Shown here: positions 33,001 through 43,652 of the stretch, in pieces
How the letters are laid out: each line of letters opens with the position of its first letter
Position numbering within the stretch: position 1 is the stretch's first letter
Assembly: GCA_036852015.1 (NCBI GenBank)
Contig: JAANDG010000644.1
Span: forward strand, 16,799 to 80,798
Reading direction: 5' to 3'
Origin: Pelodera strongyloides
Lineage: Eukaryota; Nematoda; Chromadorea; Rhabditida; Rhabditidae
DNA length: 64,000 nucleotides
The notes under the pieces: model-generated
Database searches by the model: none
What the model saw: only the letters and a program-made list of their open reading frames with translations
What the model was told of the DNA's origin: nothing
Translations under genes and position numbers: made by a program

Positions 33001-35843
33001 CACTGATGTGAAAACTATGGAACTAAGAATTGTAGGAAGTACTTTTACTAATAATTATTGAGCGATTACAGGCCCAAACGCACACGCAATCCATGCAAAT
33101 GCGGGATATTTGAAAGGTGTTTTTGTCCATGAAGAAGCTATGTATGCGCGCCCAAAGCATGAAGTTACTGCGAGTGGGAATCCATTTGGATATGCTGAAT
33201 TTCCGGTAAGCCGAGGTTTTTCATTACATTTTAAGCGGTACGACACGTGGTTTGTGAAGCACACATAGCGGGGTTTAGTTCCCTTGTCATCTCAATTGTT
33301 ACAGAGAAATGTTTCAAACATTGCTTTTAAGTGTCTATTTTTCTGAACACTGCTCGATAGGAGTTTTCCTGTACCTCATATCGTCTCGGAAAATGCAAAT
33401 TGCAAAAAAAATGTGCGCAATGGCGCTCGAACCTGTTTATTTCTGTAACAATTAAAAGATTACTTCAATAGAATATATCTCCAAGAACATGAAATTAATA
33501 TGGAATTCTTCACCTACTTAATAAAACATTCGATTTTTTTTTCATTTTCAGCCCGGCAATGGTAGCCTTCGTGTGATGGTCGTTGGTAATTCCTATGCCA
33601 CGCAACAAGTCGCCATAATCAAGAGAATAATGGCTGATAAATATTCAAGATTTGTGTTTTACACGTCTCCAGGGAATCAGGTTCTCGTCACGTATAAACA
33701 AAGTGAGCGATAGTATCAATACCCAAGTTTAATTACCCAAGTTTGAGGTATTTTATTCCTTGTCCTATGATGCAGAAAGGTGAAATCTTGGCATAAAGAT
33801 TTGATTCACATCTGTCCAATCTGTCTTTTGGCCGGAGTCGTACTAAGCTCGAAGATCTACCTATTCTACGATAGTATCAATGTAATAATAATCTAACTAG
33901 AAAGGCTGTTACAAAAACTTCTTTCGCTGTGTTTAGATGCATTTGACATTCTTTATTCCGCAAAGCACTGACCATGAGACAATAAACAAACAATAGTAGA
34001 AACGTGGTTGTAAAGCAATAAAATAATGTAAAATTGAAGAAGAGTAATAATTATTGTAAAGTTTAGGTGGGGTATAGCTATCTTTGGCCAGTAGTAAATA
34101 GAGCTGTTCTTTTATATTTTTGGTCACAAAAGAGTTCTTGTTTTTCCTTGCAAAACAGAACGTATTTATAAATAATAAATATTACCAGTGCGCTGAAATC
34201 AAGAACATAACTCTTTCAGAGGCAACAGACGCAGTACGAGAGTTGATAGCGCGATTCAAACCAAATCTGCTTTTCGTTATAAACCGGTAGGATTTAATAA
34301 TTTACAATTAATTTTGCTACGAAAATTCTGTAGGCTTTCGAAATCATATGTCAAGAAAAAAGCAAAAAATGCTTAAATTGTTAATATTGTTACTTGTTGT
34401 TGTTGATGCAAAGTTATTTTATTAATTTGTACTTCACTTCTCATTATTATTTGCAGTTTATCGGTACTTATATTTATACCCATAAGGTGTGTGCTTATGC
34501 TAATAAATTTTTATAATGTTTAAAAAAAATTGAAAAGTTTATTGGGAAACAACTTTCAGGTACCTTGAGAAAGAACTCCAACCATATATGGACATGGACC
34601 CAACTATGATCGAATTTCTTCAGGTCGACTTTACGCACTATAGTTATAGTATAGGTTCCACCAATGTTGTCTTATTTACACCTCTTCTTTTATTTTTCAC
34701 CTTTGTTTTCTTCAATGGGCTCGCTTCTGATATGTATATTTCCCGCTTATTGTACTTATTATTATCGTCAAACGTCAAACCGCACTTCTACTTTAGCTGA
34801 AAATAACATAAACGTCATTTTATATGCATATGCAATATACCTTTCTAGTGTAATGTTCCAACAACAAATCGCAGAGAATCAGCTCTGAGAACATCTTTGT
34901 AAATTTTGACAATGAGCTGAAACATTTTGATTTCTTCCCCTTACATCACCGTTTTATCGAATCCCTTTAGAACGCAGAGTTCCTGCAAATGTATGCCGAT
35001 CATATATTCATCGAAAGCCCTCATCCCTTGTATCCAATATCATTTCTCAACAATTATATGGATCGATTAGAGTGGAATCAATCGATAGAGAAGGCGAACA
35101 TGAATCTGACGGTAGGTGGAGTCACAGTTTATTTGCATACTAATCATAAGCTATAACCAAAAGTAGCCACAAGTCATAACGCTAGGCTGATAAACACTTG
35201 CAATGTTGATGATACGTGGCAATTATGTATTATGTATGCAGTCATTCGATCAATGATCAATGATTTATTACTCAAAGACTGCCCATCTATAGTACACGCC
35301 CGGATGATTTATGTTCTCATTCACTTCTGCTCATAGTGCTCTGCATAATTATCTAAGACATATAATTAGCTAAGGTCTGTAATTAGCTAAGGCACATAAT
35401 TAGATAAGACAGGTAATTAGTTAGCTAAGATACTCCATATCCTGGAATAACTCCCAACGTCGACCCAAATCCTTTGCTTCTGTACAATACCGTAACACTT
35501 TCAGGAATCCATGTCCGAGATACAGTACGCGTGGCTCCGCGTGAACGTTCTGCTCACAAAATGTGCGAAATGTGTTCTTCTTCATTCGGATACACCTTTT
35601 ATTGATAAAGAAAGGGATATAGTGAGGATGTATGACCCAGTCACTCTGCTTTCCTATGTTGATAATACAATTCATCTAACCGAGGAGGGTTTACGTATGG
35701 TAGAGAGTAGCTATCAACCCACTGTTCAATCAATTATCAATCAATATGTAAATTCTTCTAATACTACAAACTATACAAATGGTAGTTCGTCCGCCGATCT
35801 CATGTACCAATCGATACCAAATCCGGAAGGGTTTTCGACTTAG
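24094..35843 (+). CDS. oac-I: O-acyltransferase, acyltransferase-3 plus SGNH domain, intact
   Basis: Fifteen exons: 24094-24169, 24590-24695, 24936-25075, 25335-25459, 30550-30706, 31064-31216, 31815-32025, 32436-32536, 32768-32941, 33072-33205, 33552-33702, 34220-34286, 34560-34623, 34971-35111, 35505-35843. All phases agree, giving 712 codons and a stop. The N-terminal half is a multi-pass acyltransferase-3 domain: LLYHF near residue 44 (likely the conserved His), FFVISGYLI near 62, basic MRRIKR near 90-95, WSLSVEMQFYL in exon 5 and YSLYLVHWP in exon 8. The C-terminal half is an SGNH esterase-like domain with GNSYA (Ser about 473) and a late D653/H657 pair. By family, such proteins move acyl groups across a membrane onto an extracytoplasmic acceptor; the substrate here is unknown. 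Intron 4 holds a whole Ty3/gypsy element. oac-II and oac-III are paralogues. Confidence 0.88.
25631..25923 (+). repeat. 5' LTR of Ty3/gypsy element
   Basis: 293 bp, starting TGTAATAGG and ending ATATATCACA, so TG...CA ends. It is base-for-base the same as the 3' LTR as far as I can compare. It is preceded by CCCCC, also found after the 3' LTR, as a 5-bp target duplication. Just downstream, GTGGCGTTCACCGGATTCG is the likely primer-binding region. Confidence 0.92.
25964..30052 (+). CDS. Ty3/gypsy gag-pol polyprotein, uninterrupted
   Basis: One frame of 1362 codons. Order: Gag region (residues 1 to about 205), one CCHC zinc knuckle (CFVCGKFGHFAREC, about 209), aspartic protease (LDTGAAVS, about 293), reverse transcriptase with YLDD at 597-600, RNase H (ATDASEYGLG, about 743), integrase zinc finger (HKGH near 971, CEDC near 1003) and DDE core (LDFAGP near 1035, TDNGRQF near 1089, Glu of GAAERV near 1126), then a tail rich in Ser/Thr and Pro. 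Domain order protease-RT-RNase H-integrase is that of the Ty3/gypsy superfamily. Gag and Pol share one frame with no frameshift or stop between them. All catalytic motifs I can check look complete, so the element may still be active. Confidence 0.95.
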   Translation: MENKLEKYDASRMDLEMWLELLSIQFLLKDVTTNEKKVLTLLSLLSIDTYTSLSSWCAPKQPMELKFEDLTGILKERYCKKRMLITYRHELLQEKQKPGQSLEEFYRSLEQLAGKCAFDKVKDVKDCILTMQFIRGMSDDVVRKRLLAEEEVEGIKALQLAQKVEIAERSSDQLAGRQDYTIHQQHQERRNQPTSRNGQNNDRQQSRNCFVCGKFGHFARECPSPKQPNNQFKNRRNNFQGKRQHQINPEVELDSIVVVPTEAKAFAIKSRDYQFQPPLMLPVVLQGMEVQMELDTGAAVSIIDESTWKRIGRPNLRMVEYGARSYTGGKISFKGVCTVDMRVGDVRQEAKLHVLQTGSPIFGRDLQSQVGIGLSILQDLANQGFSVNELRKADDVSQGNPQTKDPSEKVSALIKKYPAVFSDGLGRCTKLQAKLHMDEGSFRGRKFYRARPVPHALKDQVSSNLEEMVRDGITEQVTHSEWAAPIVIVPKPNGKIRLCGDYRVAVNKCLQVDQYPIPRINELFHSLNRGEHYSKLDLEKAYNQIELDEESKKYTTISTHMGLFRYNRLPFGVANAPAIFQHLMDRMLHGIENVIVYLDDIVVTGRTQEEHLRTLEKVFKRLDEHGLKVKKEKCEFFKDQIEVLGHVLSREGIRTNPKKVKALKEMPAPKSLKELESLVGFVNYYARFVPRLADLCRPLNKLRRKDVTFQWGEEQDTAFREIKERMQETDVLTHFDPTKPVVLATDASEYGLGAVLYHQMEDGTEKVIEYASRAMTTTEQKYAQIEKEALGIVWGMDKFQTYLFGLKFKLRTDHQPLLKILGPKAEMPILAAKRLHRWALKIAQFTFSIEYVPTAEFGNADGLSRLVDPTEQITEYLASEEFQVKSVKEEYFQGTPFNKEIVLKAIEEDKVLCDVRKYIRTQWPPNIHPTDDYLYKLGRVRDELHVQDEIVLKENRIVIPAGLRKMVIDMLHKGHPGMSRMKELARGKVWYPMIDVDIENRVRGCEDCQSQARKPQKTLTNLWPEPNKVWQRIHLDFAGPVHGYHWLILVDAKSKWVQVTRMSRITSQDVIAELEKTFTIYGLVEQIVTDNGRQFTSHEYRTYCKDRGIQVTYSPPYHPQSNGAAERVVQTFKKVMAKELGRGDVNVEVALRKFLASYRHTPHSTTGVSPAELMFGRPTRTIFDLNWDEKLLAPVQMLEKERKVDLAPVSTLAQQNNHSFRAREQMKKNFNKRAKEVEYAIGDIVYAENFRGSPQWIPGKIVSKVGQVMYTVHTTKGDWVRHANQLRRRYPEWIVWDDDQVDVPVKTGDDLHTSTTQRSSPCTSTTQSVTSTEQKDDPPLRRSTRKTQEPDRYSPPVPMRRK
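30150..30442 (+). repeat. 3' LTR of Ty3/gypsy element
   Basis: 293 bp, same sequence as the LTR at 25631-25923. It is followed by CCCCC (target duplication) and then by the remaining intron 4 of oac-I and exon 5. Confidence 0.92.
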
Positions 35844-36513
35844 AACAAGTAAATAAACCAAAACCCAACTCCAAACTTATTATAAGACAGAAACATCGGG
35901 TCGATTGCATTTGTATTAGTTTATCGATTATTTATTGTGTGAATAATTTATTCTATCCAATGAGCTCAATGAATGTCAATAAATATTTATATATTGAAAG
36001 AGCAGTGTAAAACATTTTTCCGCGGTTATAATATAAGGCATCGGTTGAAGAGTGAGTAGATGACATGAGCTATTTTTGACGTTTATCATCGTATTTCAAG
36101 AGTTTTGTTTGCACGTCAATATCCACAGTGGTGCGTCCCCACATTCACAAGAGTGAATAACTTATTCTTTTAAAGGGACAGGCCCATCAAAATAAACCTA
36201 TATTTACGATACGTTCATAGTGACTATCAAGCATTTTTATTACAATATATACAAACTAAATTTCACATTTATTTGCCATGGAAAACTCTTGTCCGATGCG
36301 CTCGCTTAAATGTATACCGTAAAGCCGCAAATATCCTTGTCGTCAATGCAAATTTATCGTGAAATCATAATGCGATTAAAATTTGCATATACAGCTTTGA
36401 AATCTGCAGTTTTATGGTATACATATGCGTTGAGTGCATTGGAAAAAAGTTTTCCAGGGCGAATAATGGTGAAATGGTCTTAGTCACAAAATATTCGTAA
36501 TTTTTGTTTGACT

Positions 36514-36616
36514 TTCATTGGAATAGCAAAAACATGGAGTCAGGTGGTGCAGTGGCCTAAGGCGCCGTCTCAATCCAGGCACTTTGGCTCGACAGTTCGA
36601 TTCCTACACCGTGCAG
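36514..36616 (+). mobile_element. tRNA-derived SINE, copy 1
   Basis: Starts TTCATTGGAATAGCAAAAAC and continues with GGTGCAGTGGCCTAAGGCG (A-box) and CAGTTCGATTCC (B-box), ending CCGTGCAGATAA. The same order occurs at 45440-45540 and 58118-58226. Downstream sequence differs between this copy and the others, so only the head is shared. Confidence 0.65.
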
Positions 36617-38449
36617 ATAACTCTGTTCCTTCTTGACAGGGAGTTTCCCTCAAACACCTATATTGACAGGGAGTTTCCCTCAATGGCCCTCAATGGCAGG
36701 CTGTCGCCCGCGTTAAAAAGTCCTATTCACCACAGTTCATAAATGGCAGGGAGTCTCCCTCAATTACCGTAACCTGTTGCACCGTATGACAAGAGTACGC
36801 TACCTCTTCAAAGCAGCCTGGCTCCCTGTCGCCAGGGTTCTGTCTTTGGGGGCCCGAAAGGACGCCACCGTGTCAGTTTCGACGGGCGACACCCTGCCAA
36901 ATAGGAACATAGGAACTTTATTAATAGAGACTATATCTTGATGTTACTAAATATGCTGTCGTATGTAGCGTACTCTAAAATGTAGCACTGCGCGTGTTAA
37001 TGAATGTTATACCCCGTTGCGATGCGTTGCACACGAGATATACGAATAGTTTATTTCTAAACTCTAAACAGTGTTTTTATCTCTCCTGATGTATTTTGTA
37101 GTATGTACAATTTTTGGAATAAAGAGTTAATAATAAACACAAATTAATACAAGACGATGTAGACGGTGGAGTATAGACTATAGACGTAGCAGGTCCTGGA
37201 CGTAGTTGGCAGCAGGTCCTGGCGTTGTAGTATAGTCACTCTAGTCTCTCGGTAGACTCTGATACTATGGTCGACTCGCACCTTTATATTATACTTTTCG
37301 TATACTAATTACCTTCGAAATACTTTCGAAACGGACAATTCTAAAACTTGTTTACACAAATATGCGTGTGCCTAATAACATACGTTACAATAAACATTTC
37401 ATTGGCACACACACCTACACACAGTCGGAGGTTGAAAACCATCTCTTATACAGAACGAAAATGTTGATTGACACTCATTCGAGTAGAACCAGTAACTTGT
37501 TCTCAAGAAAAGGCATTTACTAACGAGCAACACATAAAGGTTACAGCACAGTGGTAGCAATTTCGGTTACGGAGGAAAACGAAAAAGTGCTCAATCACTT
37601 TCACGCGCCAAGAAGTGGACTATTGAAACTAAAGAAAATCTAGAGCTGTTTATTTCAGTTGCGACACAAACTTTTCTGAATACTATGCTTTTGTATTTGA
37701 ATTGTAATTCAAAACGCCCTTGAAGTAATAAAGGCTTGATAGTGATAAAGAAACCTCCACTTTGTGGGTCAACTAAATTCAGAATCAGTTTTTTTTCCTT
37801 TTGACTCAAAATGTTTCTTTCCAAAAAAAGGAAAGATATATAACAAGTTATTTCCGGCCGACGAACAAGCTAATTCCCACTTGGTGACTGAACAAGGAAT
37901 GACTACTATCTCCACAGTAACTATTATTTTTCGCATCAGTTGCTTGGTTGTGAAGGCATCTAAAGACCCATGACGGCCATGGTTTTTAAATCCAGTTGGC
38001 GCACATTTGGAGCACGTTTGGCCCGCTCGTTAAGCACATAATGCGCAAATTTGGCGCTTTTGTGGTACACCAGGAAAAAGTGTGCCACTTTTTGCCGATT
38101 GTTTCACCATTGCGAGCGGAAAGCCGTCTTCCTTATATAGGTTAATATTGCGAGCAAATTCCACTACCGTATGGAAACCAGTGTCCGAAAAAGTATACTC
38201 AATTGCAAAGCCGCCGAGCAATAAAGCAAAGCATCCATTACGTCAGTCATGGCAAGGCAATCCCCTCAGTTTATGCGAATCTTTCAGGCTTGCCAGTTAC
38301 GTAAATGTTTCGCCAGGAAATAATTGCATAGTTATTCCATCGGACTTTTTTTGGATGTTGCTTGCTACTTTGGTGTTCTCCCATGCTGCATTGGATTTGC
38401 AAAAAATGTCCACCTATATAAGGAAAGCGCATCTTTAAAAGCCATGCCA

Positions 38450-38560
38450 TAACATTAACATAACATAACATTTATTACGAACATTAAATGACGCACAAGT
38501 TTTGTCGAGGCAATACCACAATGAATAAATATGAAACGTGAAAATGTAAATCTGATTAAA
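38450..38560 (-). repeat. Retroposon-like repeat with (ATGTT)n tail
   Basis: On the minus strand: TTTACATTTTCACGTTTCAT, TTGTGGTATTGCCTCGACAA, then ATGTTATGTTAATGTTATGG. The same sequence in plus orientation is at about 56185-56287. A shared body ending in a short-repeat tail suggests retroposition. Confidence 0.45.
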
Positions 38561-40070
38561 ATAAAAGCATCAAATAAAAACATAATGTTTACAGGAATAG
38601 GCGAGGGTTACTCTCAATCATAAGTGAAGTTCTATGGACAAAACTGTGTCTGCGAACATTCCTAGTCACCCGAGGGATTATGATTTTGATACGACCACGT
38701 CGAGAGGACAGATTAGAATTCCTGAATTTGTAAGCCATGCATGTTTTATCATAAAACAGAAATAGTATATGTCCGTTTAGTAACCTTTTAAACAATTACT
38801 TGTTACAGATTATTTCACTAAATATTCTACGAAAATGGCAAAGTTAGATGACTCGTTTCTGGGAAGTATTATGCTAAAATCCCTGTTCACAGAGACAAAG
38901 GAAGGTTGGGATATCATCTCATATAAGTATAAGACAAAATAAGATATCTAACTTGAGACGTATTTTTTGCCGAAGAAATACTGGAACCAGCTGCTGTGTT
39001 TCACTTCTGTTTAAAATTCAATTTCGAGCGTAACGTTCAGACATAAACAAACAAACAAACATACTTTAGCCTAGATTCTGGATCTAAATTACTGTAGAAA
39101 TTTCTAATTTCTTCAGGATTTCGTCAGGATATTCAGGGACTTCGAGGAATAGCGATCATTGCAGTTTTAGCATATCACTTTTTGCCGCATTATATCTGTT
39201 ATGGATTTCTTGGTGTTGATATGTGAGTTTGTTATCTAATTGTAAGAATAAGAACTCAGACCTAGGCAACCCAAAAAGATAAAGAGAAGAAAAATTGAGA
39301 CGCTTAGATACTAATTGTGTATCTTGCAGGTTTTTCGTGATTTCTGGATACTTAATTTCTATGATACTCACTTCTAAAAATCCTCTCGATTTCGCCGCAC
39401 TTTCGCATTTTTATATGAGAAGAATTAAACGAATTGTACCGTTGTATTACATCGTATTTGGATCAACAGGTAAAATGGAGACAGTTTCTGTCCTGTCTAG
39501 TATATTTAAAGGGATATGAACACAGAAAACGTGGTATCACTAAATGGTTTTTGCCGAAAAAACCATCTGGTGACTGGTTCGTGACTGGTTCGTGACCATT
39601 TGGTGACAATCTGATGACGGTTTTCGATGAAACTTGGTGACTTGTTGGTCACGTGTTAGACACCAAATGGGCACGCCCACGAAAAAAAACCAGTTCACCG
39701 TCACCACATGGGTTCACCCATTTCCTATGATGATGAAATGAAATAGTTTCAGCAATTCTCTCAATTTTTCTCATGTCATATGCTTGGCTCCTGGATAATT
39801 TTCATCGAGTTCGCTATTCACTCGTATTTCTTTTAAACTTTGGTCTTTACCAATCACGGAAAGGATATTTTGGAAATGTATCATTTTATTTATATTTGGA
39901 ACTCGGTGTTGATATTACGTCACATTTTAAAGAAACGACTTATTAGATGCATGGGTGTTATTTGTAAGTTATTTTTAACGCGGTATAGCTGCCGGTTTGT
40001 GAAACGTAGGTTGCATTTTTCGCTGTATTTTCCATGTAAGTTAGTCACAAGCTTTCAGGAAACATAGTAT

Positions 40071-40243
40071 TTAAAGCGAAATATCGGCTGGTTCTTGAAA
40101 TGTATGCTGGACAACTGCATTCCCATGTGTTGTATGCAAATGAAAACAATTGGACTAAAAAATCGCACAGTATCGCGCAGTTATTTGTATGCACTATATT
40201 GGAAAACAGAGTCCATTTCAAAACCAGCTGTTAACGGCTTTAA
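40071..40243. mobile_element. TTAA-flanked MITE, 'AGCGAAATACC' family, degenerate copy in oac-II intron 4
   Basis: Left TTAA-AGCGAAATATCGGCTGGT is clear. The right end is altered (AAAACCAGCTG then CGGCT-TTAA). Confidence 0.55.
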
Positions 40244-40480
40244 AATAATTTCTTCTTTTAGAGTGATAATGCACAAGAGCTGTTTCTCCACGGATGGTCT
40301 CTTAGTGTTGAAATGCAGTTCTATTTAATTGCTCCATTATTTTTTATTCTTCACAATTTCATCTTGAAAAATACTCCACGCGTTGGAAAATTCCTATCCA
40401 TTGGAATTCTCAGTCTTGGTGAGGAAAAACTAACATTTACTTTTCTGTTGAGATACGTTCCATTATGGGAGAAGATTATA

Positions 40481-40957
40481 GATAGTAAGGATAGATATTC
40501 GAGCATTTACGACTCCCGGGATAAACATCAATTATGTGTCATGTATTCGATTTTGTCATGTTTTTTCTTGTATTCCAGTGTGTTATATGTATGTCCTTGT
40601 TTGTAGGTAATCAATCCGCCCTGTGGATGTCGTAATGACGAAACGTTGGCAGTAAAGACAATTTTACATCTATGTCTTTGATGTTTATAAATTTTGGTTG
40701 CAAACGAAAAGTTGGGGTTTCGGTCGAGCGGGGATCGAACCCGCATCTTCAGCTATCCGGGCCAATGCATTTACCATTATGCTACCGGCACCCACCACCA
40801 ACGATTGTCCGCTCGACCGAAACCCCAATTTTTCGTTTGCAACCAAAATTTATAAAACTTAGGCTGGGGCGGCCTTTAATGACTTCTGTGCATTTGCACT
40901 AACATTTGATGTTTATACCGGGAGTCGTAAATTCTCGAAGATCTACCCTTACTATTT
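40481..40957. mobile_element. Foldback element with nested inverted repeats and a tRNA-like core, in oac-II intron 5
   Basis: Outer arms 40481-40530 and 40909-40957 are inverted copies (GATAGTAAGGATAGAT... against its complement, with TTTACGACTCCCGG). A second nested pair, 40685-40733 and 40810-40857, is nearly perfect (TTTATAAATTTTGGTTGCAA and GGGGTTTCGGTCGAGCGG). At the centre is a tRNA-like sequence on the minus strand. Confidence 0.7.
40728..40791 (-). repeat. tRNA-like core of the foldback element
   Basis: On the minus strand GCCGGTAGCATAATGGTAAA is A-box-like, and GCGGGTTCGATCCCCGC is a perfectly paired T-arm with B-box. The anticodon arm is unclear and the acceptor ends do not pair well. 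A tRNA pseudogene or tRNA-derived core is most likely. Confidence 0.5.
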
Positions 40958-42395
40958 ACTTTTCTATTACGTTTTTGTCAAAAAAAGGAAGAAAAAAAAA
41001 AAAAAAAAAACTAAAAAAATTATAACAAAATTTAAAACAAAACTTAATGTATCTAATTGTAAGTAACAAGAAAACTTGTATCAAAGTTTCAGCAAAAAAA
41101 AATTGTTTGAAAAAAAAACTTTCTATGAAAAATTGACAAAAAAAAATAGATGTCAAATTGCTATCAAAATGATCGATATTTCAGATATTCTAATTTAGTG
41201 ATTGCTGGATCTCAACTTTTCCCGTATGTGTCCAAACACAGCACTCTGATTGCATTTTATCATCCCGTGGCCAGAATTTGGCAGTTTGCCAGCGGAATTA
41301 TCGCCCATTTAGCAATACAATTACCTAAAAAGCAAGGCGATAAAGGTACTGTGAAGCGCTTACTCATTTCTCCTCCTGATTTCTTTCACATAAGGTCCGA
41401 GGGCTCCACTGGGGAAATTCTGTCGGGATGCCGCACCTGTACGGCACTATGGGGGGGGGCAGATCTAGCGGCGCATCCCACTTTTTTTTGATGCGGCACC
41501 CCACCCAAAACGAAAACTGGTGCGGCCCTAGAGTCGAGTTTCGCGTTGCAAGCCGCTCAGACCTATGAAAACACTCCTGTTGCGCAATTAAGGCAATCAA
41601 ACCAACTATCGCTTTATCGACTATGTGTGTTTATTGCAATATATTTGTAAAAAAAAAAACTAACAATAAATATACGATCACATTCAGAATCACATTGTCA
41701 CCAGCTACTCATCTCCTCTACAATACTGATTTTTGCCACAAGTCTTCTAATAATTACATTACCATTTCTACCTTCCGGCCCCTTCTATAATTCTCTCTCA
41801 AGTTACTTACGCATTCTTGTCACATTATCAACGTCTATACTCTTATTCTGCGGAAAATACCTTACATTTAAGCCGTTCTCTTTCAAAGTACTACGGTGAG
41901 CAACTGGATTCTTACACGTAGAAAACGTATATACTTTTTAATCTTAATTTTTATTTTCCACTGCAAGGTAATTATCAATCTAGGTCTAATTATACCAACT
42001 TTCCTTACAAATTTAGGTACATCGGCGACATCTCATATTCCCTTTATTTGGTTCATTGGCCTGTGCTAGTTTTATGCAGATATTATGCGGAATGGAACCA
42101 CGTTCAAGAATCCTTCGGTTTGTTGTCATAGATATTAAATGTTAGTTGATAGTGCGAACAAGGTTCTCTAGGCTGAAAACGAGCTATCTTCTATGTCGCG
42201 GGTCCGTGAATAGTGTTTTCTATATTGTTATATGAAATCCATTGCCAATTTCCAAACTACGCTTCACAAACCGTCTTTAAATTGCTTTAAATTTCAGCAT
42301 GTCTCATGGCCTTTCTTCTCAGCATCAGTTTTGCTGTCTTCTTGTATCATCTGGTTGAAAAACCCCTTCTGAACCAGAGTGCCAAAACTGGATGT

Positions 42396-42853
42396 TTAAA
42401 GGGAGAGGCCCACGAGAAAAAAGCTTTCCGCAATTTATTTGCACAGAATGTCCGCAATTTCAGAAATATTCCTGCGAAAACCGCAATATTTGAAGCCTAG
42501 AACTCACTGAGTTATTCTCCGGGAAACAGTTCGGACAGATACCGTAGCCAGAAACAATTTTTGCGCTTTTAGGGCAGTATTGTATTGGAAACGAATCTTT
42601 ATAAGCGTAGGAGTGATATTTGTTCGTTTGACCATTATTACATAGAGAAAGAATGCAAATGAACGGATATCAACCGTAAAAACGAGTTTTGACGTTGCTG
42701 ACTACGGTACCTGGCCGAACTGTTTGACGGAGAATAACTCTGTGAGTTCTAGGCTTCAAACAATGCGGTTTTCACGGTAATATTTCTGAAGTTCCGGACA
42801 TTTTATGCAAATAAATTGAGGAAAACATTTATCTCGTGGGCCTCTCCCTTTAA
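42396..42853. mobile_element. TTAA-flanked MITE, 'AGGGAGAGGCCCACGAG' family, inserted in oac-II exon 9
   Basis: TTAA at both ends, TIRs AGGGAGAGGCCCACGAG and its complement, and long subterminal inverted regions (AGAAATATTCCTGCGAAAAC against GTTTTCACGGTAATATTTCT). The empty site is recoverable: the oac-I exon 9 has GGATGTTTAATTGCC where oac-II has GGATGTTTAA, the element, then TTTAATTGCAC. Insertion into TTAA is therefore seen directly. Confidence 0.88.
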
Positions 42854-43495
42854 TTGCACTAGTTACTTTCCTCATATTATTTTGTGTTCATGGACATTGG
42901 CAAATAGCACATGAAGGAATTCTTGGTGAGATACTGTATTTGTGGATTCTGAAGCTTTACTGGGGAGTTATTGAGTTGAATGCCCTAACATAACACAGAA
43001 ACAATTGTTTCGAAACTAATTATTTACTCTACCAAACACCTTTCGGGGTATTCTTCAAGCCTGTATGCTCGTGCACACCGAGCTGGGTCTACCTGCGGGA
43101 TTTGCCTACACGTCTGTCGATGTGGGCAATATGTAGTAGCCTACCACTGCATAAATGAAACCGAACGCTATGCTTGAAAAGGAGGGAAGATTAGGTCTTG
43201 CACTGCGCATACATGTTGTGCAGGTGATATAGATATAGGATATAGGGTGCATCCAGGCAGATTTATTTGAAGCCATTTTGCAAAATACACTTCAGGTGCA
43301 AATTCTGAATCGATTCACAGAAATGCCCTTCAAATGGAGGGCACTTACTTCCATAAAGAAGCAAATTATTCACATCTAGGAGAAGGCGCATTTGGATTAG
43401 CCGAATTTCCTGTAAGGATGTTGTTATATAGTTTTCACTTGATTATTAGGTCCTTTGCATAGGCCTTAGGCTTAGGCTTAAGCTTAAGATTAAGC

Positions 43496-43652
43496 TTAAA
43501 GCGAAATACCGGTCGGTTTTTGTATTTTTATGCAGCCTATGTAATGGCAATAAATTAGAATAAAGATCGAGGTAAATTCGAGCAAATTAAAGTAGGTAAG
43601 AATTCAGTTGTCCACGTTGGTGTTTCAAAAACCGGCCGGCATTTCGCTTTAA
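43496..43652. mobile_element. TTAA-flanked MITE, 'AGCGAAATACC' family, copy 5, oac-II intron 10
   Basis: 157 bp. TTAA-AGCGAAATACCGGTCGGT and ACCGGCCGGCATTTCGCT-TTAA. Confidence 0.78.

Larger units (their letters stand above)
35844..38834. other. Intergenic stretch between oac-I and oac-II
   Basis: No exon found. It starts with the likely 3' UTR of oac-I (AATAAATATT near 35980). It then holds a left MITE-type terminus (TTAA-AGGGACAGGCCCATC at 36170) with no matching right end found, a tRNA-derived SINE (36514-36616) followed by repeated TTGACAGGGAGTTTCCCTCA units (36630-36770), and a repeat with a short pentamer tail near 38450-38560. The upstream region of oac-II should lie at its right end. 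Confidence 0.45.

Noticed and set aside
36170..36500. Complete TTAA MITE after oac-I
   Set aside because: A left end (TTAA-AGGGACAGGCCC) is present but no inverted partner was found, so it is mentioned only within the intergenic entry.
7000..40957. CRISPR-like array or bacterial operon
   Set aside because: Repeats have no regular spacer pattern, and introns with nematode-type acceptors show the DNA is eukaryotic.
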